This document shows positions 7,001 through 13,872 of a DNA stretch of 64,000 nt, one piece after another. The notes beneath the pieces are model-generated. The model searched no databases. It was given only the letters and a program-made list of their open reading frames with translations, and was not told the origin of the DNA. The DNA lies in NCBI GenBank assembly GCA_001784175.1, contig MFPR01000014.1, positions 11,797-75,796 on the forward strand, in the 5' to 3' direction. The first letter of the stretch is position 1. Each line of letters starts with the position of its first letter. The DNA comes from Candidatus Lindowbacteria bacterium RIFCSPLOWO2_12_FULL_62_27. Its GTDB lineage: Bacteria > Lindowbacteria > 2-12-FULL-62-27. The position numbers and the translations under genes were made by a program.

Positions 7001-9164
7001 CGTGTCGTCCTTCGCGTTCATCAACGCCGCCATTCAGCCGGTCCAGCGCATGGTTGAACTCATTGTCCGGTTCGTAACGGAAGGCCGGACGGTCATCCTG
7101 ATGGGGATTCTGCCGCGCGTGATGAAGACGTACCAGCGATTCCGGTCCCGGTACGCGGGCGACACCGCGCGGGAAGGGCGGCGGGACTGGGAGCGGGTGT
7201 GCGTGATCGCCGGCGTGCGGCGGCTCCAGTTCATCACGCATTCGTATCCCTACGAGGCTGACTTCAGGATGCCGTTTCACAAAATCATCCGGACGTTCCG
7301 CGAGTCGCGCGGCGTTCAAGAGCCCTGCTGCCTGATCCCCTTCGAGCGGTTCATGGAATCATACGCGCCGACCGCCGACGCCGAGACCCGCGTGCGGCAG
7401 CTCGAGAAGGCGTCCGATGTCGAAGAATTGCGGGGATCCGACCATATCCGCGCGGAAGCCGGGCGGTATCTCCAGTGGGAGAGCGCGCATCCGGACCGGA
7501 CGTTCGACGATCGGGCCAAGGAGCGGTTTCGGAGGATCCTGCTGAGCAACTTCACCAACCGGGACGTCCTTCTGTTCTATGATGAAACCGTCCACGGCGA
7601 CGTCTCGTTCACAAAGGCGCTCCGGGAGGTCATCGGCGCGCTCCACGAAAATCCCAATTACCTCAGCGACCGCTCCGTCTACTACAGCCTGCAGGAACTG
7701 GTTCGATCGTTCGGCCAGATCCATTTTTACGGAAAGGGTGCGGCCGACATTACGGCCGATCTCGGGAAATTCCTCAAGGCCGAGGGACTCGCGACGTGCG
7801 CCGGCATGGCGCGGCTCCTGGACGCGCTCAAACCCCAGTTCACCTTCGCCAAACAGAACCTCTCGGTCAGCCTCCAGATTGCAGTGGCGCTGGGCCGGCG
7901 CTGGGAAAAAACCGCCCGGACAAAACTTTCGGAGGATGACTGGCGGGCGATCACCGCCGGGATACTGCTTTCCGGCACCCTCCTCGACGACGAAACCCTC
8001 GCCGATTACGCGCTGTCGCCCGAAGACATCTCCGCCAACCGCGCGCTCCGGCATCTTTTGTTTGACGCCCGGCCGCCCCTCTGGTCCCTCATCCGCCGCC
8101 GCAACGACCTGCCGGGGGCATTGAAGGATTCCGACGAGGCGCGGTTGCGCCGGCTGTTTGACGACAGCCCGGTCGATCCGGCCGACGCTGTGCCGTTCCT
8201 GCTGATCCACACCGGGCTCATTTTCGGGTCGTATTGCGATTTTTCGAAAGTTGAAAACTGGAAACGCGGAAAAATCGTCATCTCGGCGGAGGACCTCGAG
8301 TTTCTCTGGGAACTTCTGCACGGCGCATTTCAGGCCCACGGACTGAAACCGCCGGCCCGGTTCGATGAAAGCTTGCGGGCCTTTTGCAGGAAACCCGGGC
8401 CGGCCCTGCTGAACGCCCATGCCGCCAAGACCCATTCGTATGTCCGGCTCTTCAATGCGCTCAGCCTCGCGGCTGAATTGCGATACGGCCTGAAAGCGCG
8501 CGGATTCGATCTCTTTCACCACGTGCGGACCATCTTCGGCGGCAAGGTCGCGGATCTCGTCGTGGAAGGCATCATGACGGCCGATTTCCCGCTCCGCGAA
8601 AAGGTCAAGTTTGCCCGAAAGCTCCGGCTCCTCGCAGCGGCCGTCCAGGAGGAGCGGGGACTGCCGGCGCGGCTCATGTTCATTCACACCGAACAGCCGC
8701 TGGGCGCGCCGCCTGTCCGGGATATCCGGCGGGCCCTCCGGATCGGGCCGGCCGCCGGCCGCGCGCCGGCGCTGATGGTGCCGTCGGGGGATTTTGATCG
8801 GACGGAGCGGATGTTCTCATACCTGTGCGCCCGGTTCGACCCGCAGGAATTCCGGGATTTCCGCCGACAGGCCAAATTCCTGGTCGGGGAGGATTATCCG
8901 CTGCTCATCAAGGAAAAAAGTCTACAGAAAACGGATTGGTTCCGGGACCGGATCGCCGCGTTTCGAAAAAGCCGCAACCTCTCCAGCCGCCACCTCTTCG
9001 TACCCGTCAGCGAGCTTACGGATCCCGGCCCGTCCACGGCCGGCGTCAGAGACGCCGGCACTTGGGGCGCCGGAGGCGCTGACCCGGGCGGCGGCATTCC
9101 GGCCGCGCGGGGAGGCGACAAGGGCCTCTTTTTCTTCAGGACGTGGATGCAGTTGTTTGATTAA
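4020..9164 (+). CDS. Giant PI3/PI4-kinase-like plus HD phosphohydrolase-like protein
   Basis: 1714 residues if the TTG at 4020 is used; an in-frame ATG at 4092 (residue 25) preceded by GGAGGGG is an alternative. N-terminal third: a PI3/PI4-kinase-like core with VVLKP (K183, candidate ATP lysine), a YGIMDLIPGKNG hinge-like segment, a catalytic loop DRKPDQLMI (D291; Q296 replaces the usual Asn) and HIDFG (D317). Middle: an HD domain with H736, H771-D772 (FLHDLNVMD), H803, H838-H839 and D853, arranged as in HD-GYP proteins but without GYP. The last third (from about residue 1165) looks like a second copy of the region from about residue 625, with S1318-G1319 replacing His-Asp. No signal peptide or membrane segment is evident. 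Followed at 27 nt by a glycosyltransferase. Substrate unknown; HipA-like or other atypical kinase relationship is possible but the HIDFG motif fits PI3/PI4 kinases best. Confidence 0.7.
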   Translation: MASESFPDELTGVFPPGDPESLEGMRLLNRLLLRFSRPREVLRGIANLVRSGDPLVAPPETFLHRRYAQQFENWDYPVTVQSLVETEEGRLLSLPPGSRRFSKFRRIIPDIVNLQLQVRFPRLLAELANRPNLFFPGVFFPQELEIGNMEMISALHGTFYVVHAELKVGRPAGRGQPASVVLKPTDMALESIVTFTLQFINRRLDPATRRSLGPILAPTIVSIDDRYGIMDLIPGKNGVEFLPQGIQAGSIQELRRNEFPPDLDLSREEVLQIAREFSKQAVMAYYLRLYDRKPDQLMIHRIEDGPARAALQFAHIDFGRALKRNYALPWKRHYDPTRPPLVFDVHEIPYFEAAAAFIYLPHFIPADLKDRLSPFDGEMREVIIETFVRLAGEIKSEADEIHSLLKYLIGRRTQYRPVEVQDICVAPEDVEEVYTTLIALDDPEDIIESILNLAYHEREGTAALLADGDDESGVYRRALLSGDRVTRLTDRLDGAHPYRLRDYRTQGRVSYDVEQKKLRIHFGDQPERVIAHVERQYSARLARFIRQYPGDPRGVELEIVSDGSVTARKVSPDGRTGLRQKLRFPPDIMQEINESGSGFSPAAHVLAHAADYKMRPAADDYLLDEIDKHRRIIANDLEGREILQFMMATEPPGHPLNAAMAEMVRYLLANPDYLADKDPYESINQLVLSLARKHLQRRWPGGRAMIEEFLPKNFLEAIHPLGLPILGLYEHVDLSHFIHLILTVRLADELGRRAALAPAELKILRTAAFLHDLNVMDVHFREALMEPSGRLNRPILAQVMERHAEIAAEIFEKSLSERKISAPDGMTAEMLLHILKNHHRPSGRVEQILHLADNIAVFADRTRPDHWNRGFLRLEEIAPRWIDAQLERKLIDREVWSAAQGFFSDPKNYALLRELDRMSAFFPQVFAALQMAAALHLGLNPQHTNPMADLRERHGEDLVNRIFDNLMKSGLSVRDKIKVLNRTDAIAPMFRKETVSSFAFINAAIQPVQRMVELIVRFVTEGRTVILMGILPRVMKTYQRFRSRYAGDTAREGRRDWERVCVIAGVRRLQFITHSYPYEADFRMPFHKIIRTFRESRGVQEPCCLIPFERFMESYAPTADAETRVRQLEKASDVEELRGSDHIRAEAGRYLQWESAHPDRTFDDRAKERFRRILLSNFTNRDVLLFYDETVHGDVSFTKALREVIGALHENPNYLSDRSVYYSLQELVRSFGQIHFYGKGAADITADLGKFLKAEGLATCAGMARLLDALKPQFTFAKQNLSVSLQIAVALGRRWEKTARTKLSEDDWRAITAGILLSGTLLDDETLADYALSPEDISANRALRHLLFDARPPLWSLIRRRNDLPGALKDSDEARLRRLFDDSPVDPADAVPFLLIHTGLIFGSYCDFSKVENWKRGKIVISAEDLEFLWELLHGAFQAHGLKPPARFDESLRAFCRKPGPALLNAHAAKTHSYVRLFNALSLAAELRYGLKARGFDLFHHVRTIFGGKVADLVVEGIMTADFPLREKVKFARKLRLLAAAVQEERGLPARLMFIHTEQPLGAPPVRDIRRALRIGPAAGRAPALMVPSGDFDRTERMFSYLCARFDPQEFRDFRRQAKFLVGEDYPLLIKEKSLQKTDWFRDRIAAFRKSRNLSSRHLFVPVSELTDPGPSTAGVRDAGTWGAGGADPGGGIPAARGGDKGLFFFRTWMQLFD

Positions 9165-9190
9165 ACGTGATGAGCTAAAGTTCGCGGAAC

Positions 9191-10219
9191 ATGAATATGA
9201 ATGCAGCGGCGCCGTATGTGTCCGTGATTGTTCCCGTTCACAATCAGGCGAATTTGCTCCAGAAACTCCTGCGATCGATCTGGTCGGAGGACATGCCGAC
9301 CGGATCATACGAGGTCGTCGTCACGGACGACGGGTCCGCCCGGCCCGTCCGGGAGGAGCTGGAGCAGGCATTCCCGGACGTGGTGCGCGGCCGGCCGCTC
9401 CGGATGCTGCGGCACGAGCACTCGAAGGGCGCGGCGGCGGCGCGGAACACCTGCTGCGCGGCGGCCGCCGGCGAGGTTCTGTTTTTCCTGGACGCCGACA
9501 CCATCATCGAAGCGGGATCCCTGCGCAGAGTCCATGACCGGTTCCGCTCGGAGCCGGCCTTGGGCGCCGTCAACGGCGGTGGAGCGATGGACCCGGCCAA
9601 TCCCGAAGACGGATTCACGCCAAGATACCGCGCGCTGCTCGACCACATCCAGCAGAACCGCCGCGCGCCGGTCGCGTGCACTTTCTTCACGCCGCGCTGC
9701 GGCGCCGTCCGGAGGAAATTCTTCGACGCCTGCGGCCAGTACGATCCGAGCTTTCCGGGCGCGTCGGTGGAGGAATACGAGTTCGGCTACCGCCTCGCGC
9801 GCCATACACCCATCGCATTTGATCCGCAGATCAACGTCCTGCACCATTACCAGAAATTCTGGAAAAACAACCGGAACTTTTTTTCCCGCGTCCGGTTCTG
9901 GATGCGGCTCTTCCGAAAACACAAAAAATTCGAAAACTTCGGCTCGGTCACCAGCTACTACGGCGCCGGTTCCGTCCTCGGCGCGATCGCCGCGCTGCTT
10001 CTGCCGTTCGTTTGTTGCCGCATGGGGATCGCGATCGCGTGCCTCATCAGCTTCAAATTGTTTTTGATCTGCTACGCCGAACTCTTCATCTGGACCTTCC
10101 GGCTCAAAGGCCTCCGGTTCACGATCCGGTCCATCCTGCTCTCCTGGTGGCTCTGCCTCTTCATCACCGCCGGCGCCCTCGCAGGCGCGATCGATGGTCT
10201 TACGGGGAAATCCGATTAA
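9191..10219 (+). CDS. Membrane-anchored family 2 glycosyltransferase
   Basis: 342 residues. The GT-A core is clear: VSVIVPVHNQANLLQKLL at the start, TDDGS at 45-49, RNTCCAAAAGEVLFFLDADT with the DXD metal site at 101-103, and a later EEYEFGYRL segment that fits the catalytic base region (usually ED). The C-terminal 100 residues contain about three hydrophobic helices with a WWLCLFITAG segment, so it is membrane-attached with the active site in the cytoplasm. Acceptor and sugar cannot be inferred. It begins 27 nt after the kinase/HD gene and may be cotranscribed; no good ribosome binding site precedes the ATG, and a second in-frame ATG lies two codons on. Confidence 0.88.
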   Translation: MNMNAAAPYVSVIVPVHNQANLLQKLLRSIWSEDMPTGSYEVVVTDDGSARPVREELEQAFPDVVRGRPLRMLRHEHSKGAAAARNTCCAAAAGEVLFFLDADTIIEAGSLRRVHDRFRSEPALGAVNGGGAMDPANPEDGFTPRYRALLDHIQQNRRAPVACTFFTPRCGAVRRKFFDACGQYDPSFPGASVEEYEFGYRLARHTPIAFDPQINVLHHYQKFWKNNRNFFSRVRFWMRLFRKHKKFENFGSVTSYYGAGSVLGAIAALLLPFVCCRMGIAIACLISFKLFLICYAELFIWTFRLKGLRFTIRSILLSWWLCLFITAGALAGAIDGLTGKSD

Positions 10220-10220
10220 C

Positions 10221-10259
10221 CGGTCTGTGAGGTATGAGTCGGTCTGTGGCGGTCTGTGG
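10221..10259 (+). repeat. Three copies of GGTCTGTG
   Basis: GGTCTGTG occurs at 10222, 10241 and 10251, directly after the glycosyltransferase stop. The surrounding 94 nt up to the small minus-strand ORFs hold nothing else I can identify, and no clear terminator. Confidence 0.6.
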
Positions 10260-10313
10260 ACAATGTGTCCGTCCTTGACCGGTTACTTATGGACTTAAAC
10301 CGGACAGCAGCGA

Positions 10314-10409
10314 TCAGGCCTTTTTTTTCATGGCATTTCTGATTTTTGCTGGGATAAACTTTTCCACCATTTTTCTGTTGAGTTCTTTTCCAAATTTTTT
10401 GGCATCCAT
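10314..10409 (-). CDS. Possible 31-residue basic small protein
   Basis: An ATG-to-TGA frame of 31 codons encoding a Lys/Arg-rich peptide (starts MDAKKFGKELNRKMVEKF, ends in KKKA). It is the last of four tightly spaced minus-strand short frames and starts 9 nt after the stop of the one upstream. The region is AT-richer than its surroundings. No convincing ribosome binding site is present, so this may be chance. Confidence 0.25.
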   Translation of the reverse strand: MDAKKFGKELNRKMVEKFIPAKIRNAMKKKA

Positions 10410-10417
10410 TCAGGCGT

Positions 10418-10519
10418 TTAGGCGTGTGGCGATTTGATGCTGACGACTATCCACGCGCCAATCGTCCAAATCAACGCGGTACAGATTAGAATCAGCATTC
10501 CAATTTCCGCGTGTTCCAT
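10418..10519 (-). CDS. Possible 33-residue single-pass membrane peptide
   Basis: 33 codons with one hydrophobic stretch (MLILICTALIWTIGAWIVV) flanked by an acidic N-terminus (MEHAEIG) and a short polar tail (SIKSPHA). This is the size and shape of small subunits of membrane complexes, but no family is recognised. It starts 9 nt after the stop of the neighbouring small frame, which suggests an operon. Not verified by any homology. Confidence 0.4.
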   Translation of the reverse strand: MEHAEIGMLILICTALIWTIGAWIVVSIKSPHA

Positions 10520-10527
10520 GATCGCTG

Positions 10528-10626
10528 TTACTGTTGCTCTGATTTCTTCGCCAGATACAGGGCAACCGCAGTGTAGATCAGCCCGAAAGAAGTAAAGACA
10601 AAAATCGCTGTTGCTGAAGCATCCAT
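10528..10626 (-). CDS. Possible 32-residue single-pass membrane peptide
   Basis: 32 codons: MDASATAIFVFTSFGLIY, TAVALYLAKK, then SEQQ. One transmembrane helix followed by a positive Lys-Lys end gives a plausible N-out/C-in topology. It starts 8 nt after the stop of the 64-residue membrane protein upstream. Similar in layout to the tiny CcoQ/CcoM-type oxidase subunits, but that resemblance is only in shape. Confidence 0.4.
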   Translation of the reverse strand: MDASATAIFVFTSFGLIYTAVALYLAKKSEQQ

Positions 10627-10633
10627 GTTTTGA

Positions 10634-10828
10634 TTATCCCTTATCTTTTTTCTTTGTCAACCAGACGGCGCCCGCCAGCATGAGGGCGCCCCCGACCCAT
10701 CCAAAAAGTTGAATCGGCCGGAAAGATTCCTTTGTGACCCAATCTGCAATGCTGCCGATGATCGCCGCAAGTCCGAAAGATCGGACGTGGATTTTTATTT
10801 CTTCGATACGTTCGGGTGTCAGTTTCAT
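10634..10828 (-). CDS. Small two-helix membrane protein, 64 aa
   Basis: Start chosen at 10828 (MKLTPERIEEIKIHV); the open frame extends further upstream but overlaps lipA, so the longer form is unlikely. The protein has two hydrophobic segments (SFGLAAIIGSIADWV and PIQLFGWVGGALMLAGAVWL) and ends with a basic tail TKKKDKG. It starts 14 nt after the lipA stop and precedes three smaller frames, so it could be the distal part of the PDH/lipoate transcript. No known family. Confidence 0.55.
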   Translation of the reverse strand: MKLTPERIEEIKIHVRSFGLAAIIGSIADWVTKESFRPIQLFGWVGGALMLAGAVWLTKKKDKG

Positions 10829-10841
10829 ATCAGCGCCGCCA

Positions 10842-12461
10842 CTACTCCCACTCATGGCGGCCGGCCGGCAGCATTTTTTGCGCGTTTTCCGCATGGCCTC
10901 GCCCGTAGCCGGCGTGCGCCTCGGCGTGGTAGGAGGACCGGACCAGCGGCCCGGATTCAACATGTTTGAATCCCAGTTTCAGTCCGACCCGTTTCCAGTG
11001 TTCAAACTCGGACGGGTGGACCCAGCGATCGACGGGGAGATGCCGGCCGGAGGGCCGGAGGTACTGGCCGAGCGTCAGGATGTCGACCTGCCGCGCGGCG
11101 ATGTCGCGGAGCGCGCGGAGGATTTCGAAGGGCTGTTCGCCGATGCCCAGCATAAGGCCGGTTTTGGTCCGAAACCCCGCGTCTTTGGCGCGAGACAATA
11201 GTTCGAGCGACCGCTCGTACCGCGCCTGGGGCCGAACGGTGGGATAGAGGCGCGGGACAGTTTCGAGATTGTGGTTCAGGACGTCCGGTCCCGCATCGAG
11301 AACCGTTTTGAGCGAGGCGCCGTCGCCCAGGAAGTCCGGGATCAGGACCTCGATCTGCGTCTCCGGATTTTTCCTGCGCACCCGCCGGATCGTCCTCGCC
11401 CAAATTTCCGCGCCCCCGTCCGGCGCGTCGTCCCGGTTCACCGACGTGATGACCACATGCCGAAGCCCCATCTCCTGCACGGCCGCCGCCACCCGCGCCG
11501 GCTCAAACTCGTCCAGCCCGGCCGGCCGGCCCGGCGTCACGGCGCAGAACCCACAGGCGCGCGTGCAAACGTCCCCGAGGATCATGAACGTCGCCGTGCC
11601 CCGGCCCCAGCATTCGCCGAGGTTCGGGCAGTGTGCGCTCTCGCAGACGGTGTGCAACTTTTTGGTGTCCATGATGTCGCGGAGCTTCACGTACACCGGA
11701 CCGCCGGGGATCGGCCGGCGAAGCCAGTAGGGTTTCGGGCCGACACGATCCGGCAGGCCGCGCCGCGGCAGCGCGCTCATTTCGACCGGAACCCCGTCCG
11801 GAAACGCCGTCTGCCACACCGCGTCCGCATCGACGGATTCGGAAGGCCCGCCGGCGGACTGAAACGCCCGGACGAACTCGTTCGCGACACGCTCTAGGCT
11901 CGGCGCGCGGCCCAGTTCCTGTTCCATGTGGGTGATCGCATCCCCCGCGCAGGCGCACGGCACGATGTGGGAAAAAGGCTTGAGATCGGGATCTACATTG
12001 AGCGAAACTCCATGGTACGAAACCGACCGGGAGATTTTAATGCCAACGAATCCGATCTTCCGCCCGCCCACCCGGACCCCGACCGACTCCGACGGCGCCG
12101 CATCCAAACCAAACGCTCGCAGGGTGTCGATCATGCACTGTTCGAGAAACCGGACCCATCGAAGCACGTAGGGGCCCGACAGTTTGAAGATCGGATACGC
12201 CACGAGCTGGCCGGGGCCGTGATACGTGACGTTCCCGCCGCGGCGCGTTTCCACAACGTCGATCCCGAGCCGCGAGAGCGTATCGCGCGGCGTCAGGACG
12301 TGCGAGCCGGGCGCGGCGGCGCCCAGCGTGATCGTGGGCGGATGTTCGAGGATGAGGAGCGTGTCGGGAATCCGGTCCTGCGCGCGCATCTCGACGAGCC
12401 GTTCCTGTAGCGCCAAGGCCGAGCGGTACGGCACGAGGCCGAGGCGCGCGTGCTCAAACAT
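10842..12461 (-). CDS. lipBA: Fused octanoyltransferase and lipoyl synthase (LipB-LipA)
   Basis: One uninterrupted 539-codon frame. Residues 1-220 are LipB, which moves octanoate from ACP to lipoyl-domain lysines: RRGGNVTYHGPGQLVAYP, catalytic K135 (GRKIG) and C169 (VPCACAG). Residues 228-539 are LipA, the radical SAM enzyme inserting the two sulfurs: auxiliary cluster cysteines C273, C278, C284, SAM cluster C299, C303, C306, and the C-terminal RSSYHAEA motif. The start at 12461 overlaps lpd by 8 nt; the frame open further upstream is antisense-like noise inside lpd. An internal Met at 228 (11780) could start LipA alone, but it lacks a clear ribosome binding site. It matures the E2 protein encoded in the same operon. 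Confidence 0.9.
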   Translation of the reverse strand: MFEHARLGLVPYRSALALQERLVEMRAQDRIPDTLLILEHPPTITLGAAAPGSHVLTPRDTLSRLGIDVVETRRGGNVTYHGPGQLVAYPIFKLSGPYVLRWVRFLEQCMIDTLRAFGLDAAPSESVGVRVGGRKIGFVGIKISRSVSYHGVSLNVDPDLKPFSHIVPCACAGDAITHMEQELGRAPSLERVANEFVRAFQSAGGPSESVDADAVWQTAFPDGVPVEMSALPRRGLPDRVGPKPYWLRRPIPGGPVYVKLRDIMDTKKLHTVCESAHCPNLGECWGRGTATFMILGDVCTRACGFCAVTPGRPAGLDEFEPARVAAAVQEMGLRHVVITSVNRDDAPDGGAEIWARTIRRVRRKNPETQIEVLIPDFLGDGASLKTVLDAGPDVLNHNLETVPRLYPTVRPQARYERSLELLSRAKDAGFRTKTGLMLGIGEQPFEILRALRDIAARQVDILTLGQYLRPSGRHLPVDRWVHPSEFEHWKRVGLKLGFKHVESGPLVRSSYHAEAHAGYGRGHAENAQKMLPAGRHEWE

Positions 12462-13851
12462 GGATGGCCCGGTTGTCGGACGCGAGCGCGGCCTCCAGTA
12501 CCGCTTCGGCCATGGTCGGGTGCGCGTGGATGGTGGAGACGATCTCGTCCCTCGTGGATTCGAGGGCGAGGGCGATGCCAAGTTCGGCGATGATCTCCGT
12601 CGCTTCGTGGCCCAGAATGTGCGCGCCGACCAGTTGGGCATGAGGACCGGCGAAAATGAGTTTGACGAACCCCTCGGTTTCGTCCGCCGCGATCGCCTTG
12701 CCGAGTGCCTGGAACGGGAACCGGCCGACCTGAATGTCGTCGCCGAATTTTTTCCGTGCGGCCGGTTCCGTCAGGCCGATGCTCGCAACCTGCGGCCGGC
12801 AGTACGTACACGCGGGGATGGCATCGTAGTTGATGACCGGCGTGTGGTCCGTGAACATTCGCTCGACCGCGACGATGCCCTCATGGGACGCGACGTGCGC
12901 CAGCCACGGCGGCCCGATGATGTCGCCGATCGCGAAGATTCCGGGCAGAGAGGTCCGGTAGTTGTCGTCGACTGCGATCCAGCCATTCTCATCCTTCAGT
13001 TTCAAGCCCTCGGCCAGAAGGCCTTCCACGTTCGGCGCGACGCCCAGCGCCACCAAGGCGGCGGAAGCGTCCACCGACGAGGGCCCCAGATCGATCCGGA
13101 CGCCCGGGCCGTCGGTCGAGATCGCGTTCACCCGCGCGCCGGTCAGGATCATCATGCCGCGTCTCTCGTAAATCTTCCTCAGCCGGTCTGAAATCTCCGG
13201 ATCCTCCTGCGGCAGGATGCGGTCGAGCATTTCGATGACCGTAACCTTGCTCCCGAGCGTATGGAAAAAATACGCGAACTCCATGCCGATCGCGCCCGCG
13301 CCCAGGACCGCCAGATGCGCGGGCGGCGTATCGACCAGGAGCGCCTCCTTGCTCGTCAGGATCCGCCGCCCGTCCGCACGGACGCCCGGCAGAAGCCGTG
13401 GCTTGGCGCCGACCGCGATCAGGATTTTTTCCGCCTCCAGATCCTCGCCGGCCGCACGGCCGTCGCCCGCGGGCAGGACCTGTATTTTTCCCGGCATGAC
13501 GATCCGGGCCCGGCCGATCCTGTAGTCGATTTTGTTCTTCTTGAACAGAAACTCGATCCCCTTGTTCAGCCGCCCGACGACGTCGCGGCTCCGGGCGACA
13601 ATCTTTTTCAGATCAAAGCCGGCGCCGGTCACGGAAAACCCGTACCGGTCCGCCGATCGCAAAAATTCGTACTGCTCGGCCGTCTTGAGCAACGCCTTCG
13701 ACGGGATACATCCCCAGTTCAGGCACGTGCCGCCCGGCCGGCCCTCCTCGTCGATGACAACGACCCGCCGGCCCAACTGCGCCGCGCGGATGGCCGCCAC
13801 ATACCCGCCGGGCCCGGCGCCGATCACGGCGAGATCGTACGATTCAGTCAT
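12454..13851 (-). CDS. lpdA: Dihydrolipoyl dehydrogenase (E3)
   Basis: 465-residue flavoprotein disulfide reductase that reoxidises the dihydrolipoyl arm of E2 with NAD+. It has the FAD-binding GAGPGG at 11-16, the redox-active disulfide GGTCLNWGCIPSK (C43, C48), an NAD-binding GAGAIGMEFAYFF segment, the second FAD contact FAIGDI, and the C-terminal HAHPTMAEAV motif with the catalytic His. Standard length. It lies between an HDOD gene and the lipBA fusion in the PDH operon, overlapping lipBA by 8 nt. Confidence 0.96.
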   Translation of the reverse strand: MTESYDLAVIGAGPGGYVAAIRAAQLGRRVVVIDEEGRPGGTCLNWGCIPSKALLKTAEQYEFLRSADRYGFSVTGAGFDLKKIVARSRDVVGRLNKGIEFLFKKNKIDYRIGRARIVMPGKIQVLPAGDGRAAGEDLEAEKILIAVGAKPRLLPGVRADGRRILTSKEALLVDTPPAHLAVLGAGAIGMEFAYFFHTLGSKVTVIEMLDRILPQEDPEISDRLRKIYERRGMMILTGARVNAISTDGPGVRIDLGPSSVDASAALVALGVAPNVEGLLAEGLKLKDENGWIAVDDNYRTSLPGIFAIGDIIGPPWLAHVASHEGIVAVERMFTDHTPVINYDAIPACTYCRPQVASIGLTEPAARKKFGDDIQVGRFPFQALGKAIAADETEGFVKLIFAGPHAQLVGAHILGHEATEIIAELGIALALESTRDEIVSTIHAHPTMAEAVLEAALASDNRAIHV

Positions 13852-13872
13852 GACCTATGGACACCTCCTTGA

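Noticed and set aside
4125-7319. 1064-codon open frame antisense to the kinase/HD gene
   Set aside because: Arg/Pro/Asp-rich sequence without any family motif; it mirrors the plus-strand gene, which has the HIDFG and HD motifs. Long antisense frames are expected in high-GC DNA.
12462-12641. 60-codon N-terminal extension of LipB-LipA
   Set aside because: It overlaps the end of lpd in another frame and has no LipB-like sequence; the ATG at 12461 overlapping the lpd stop is the normal coupled start.
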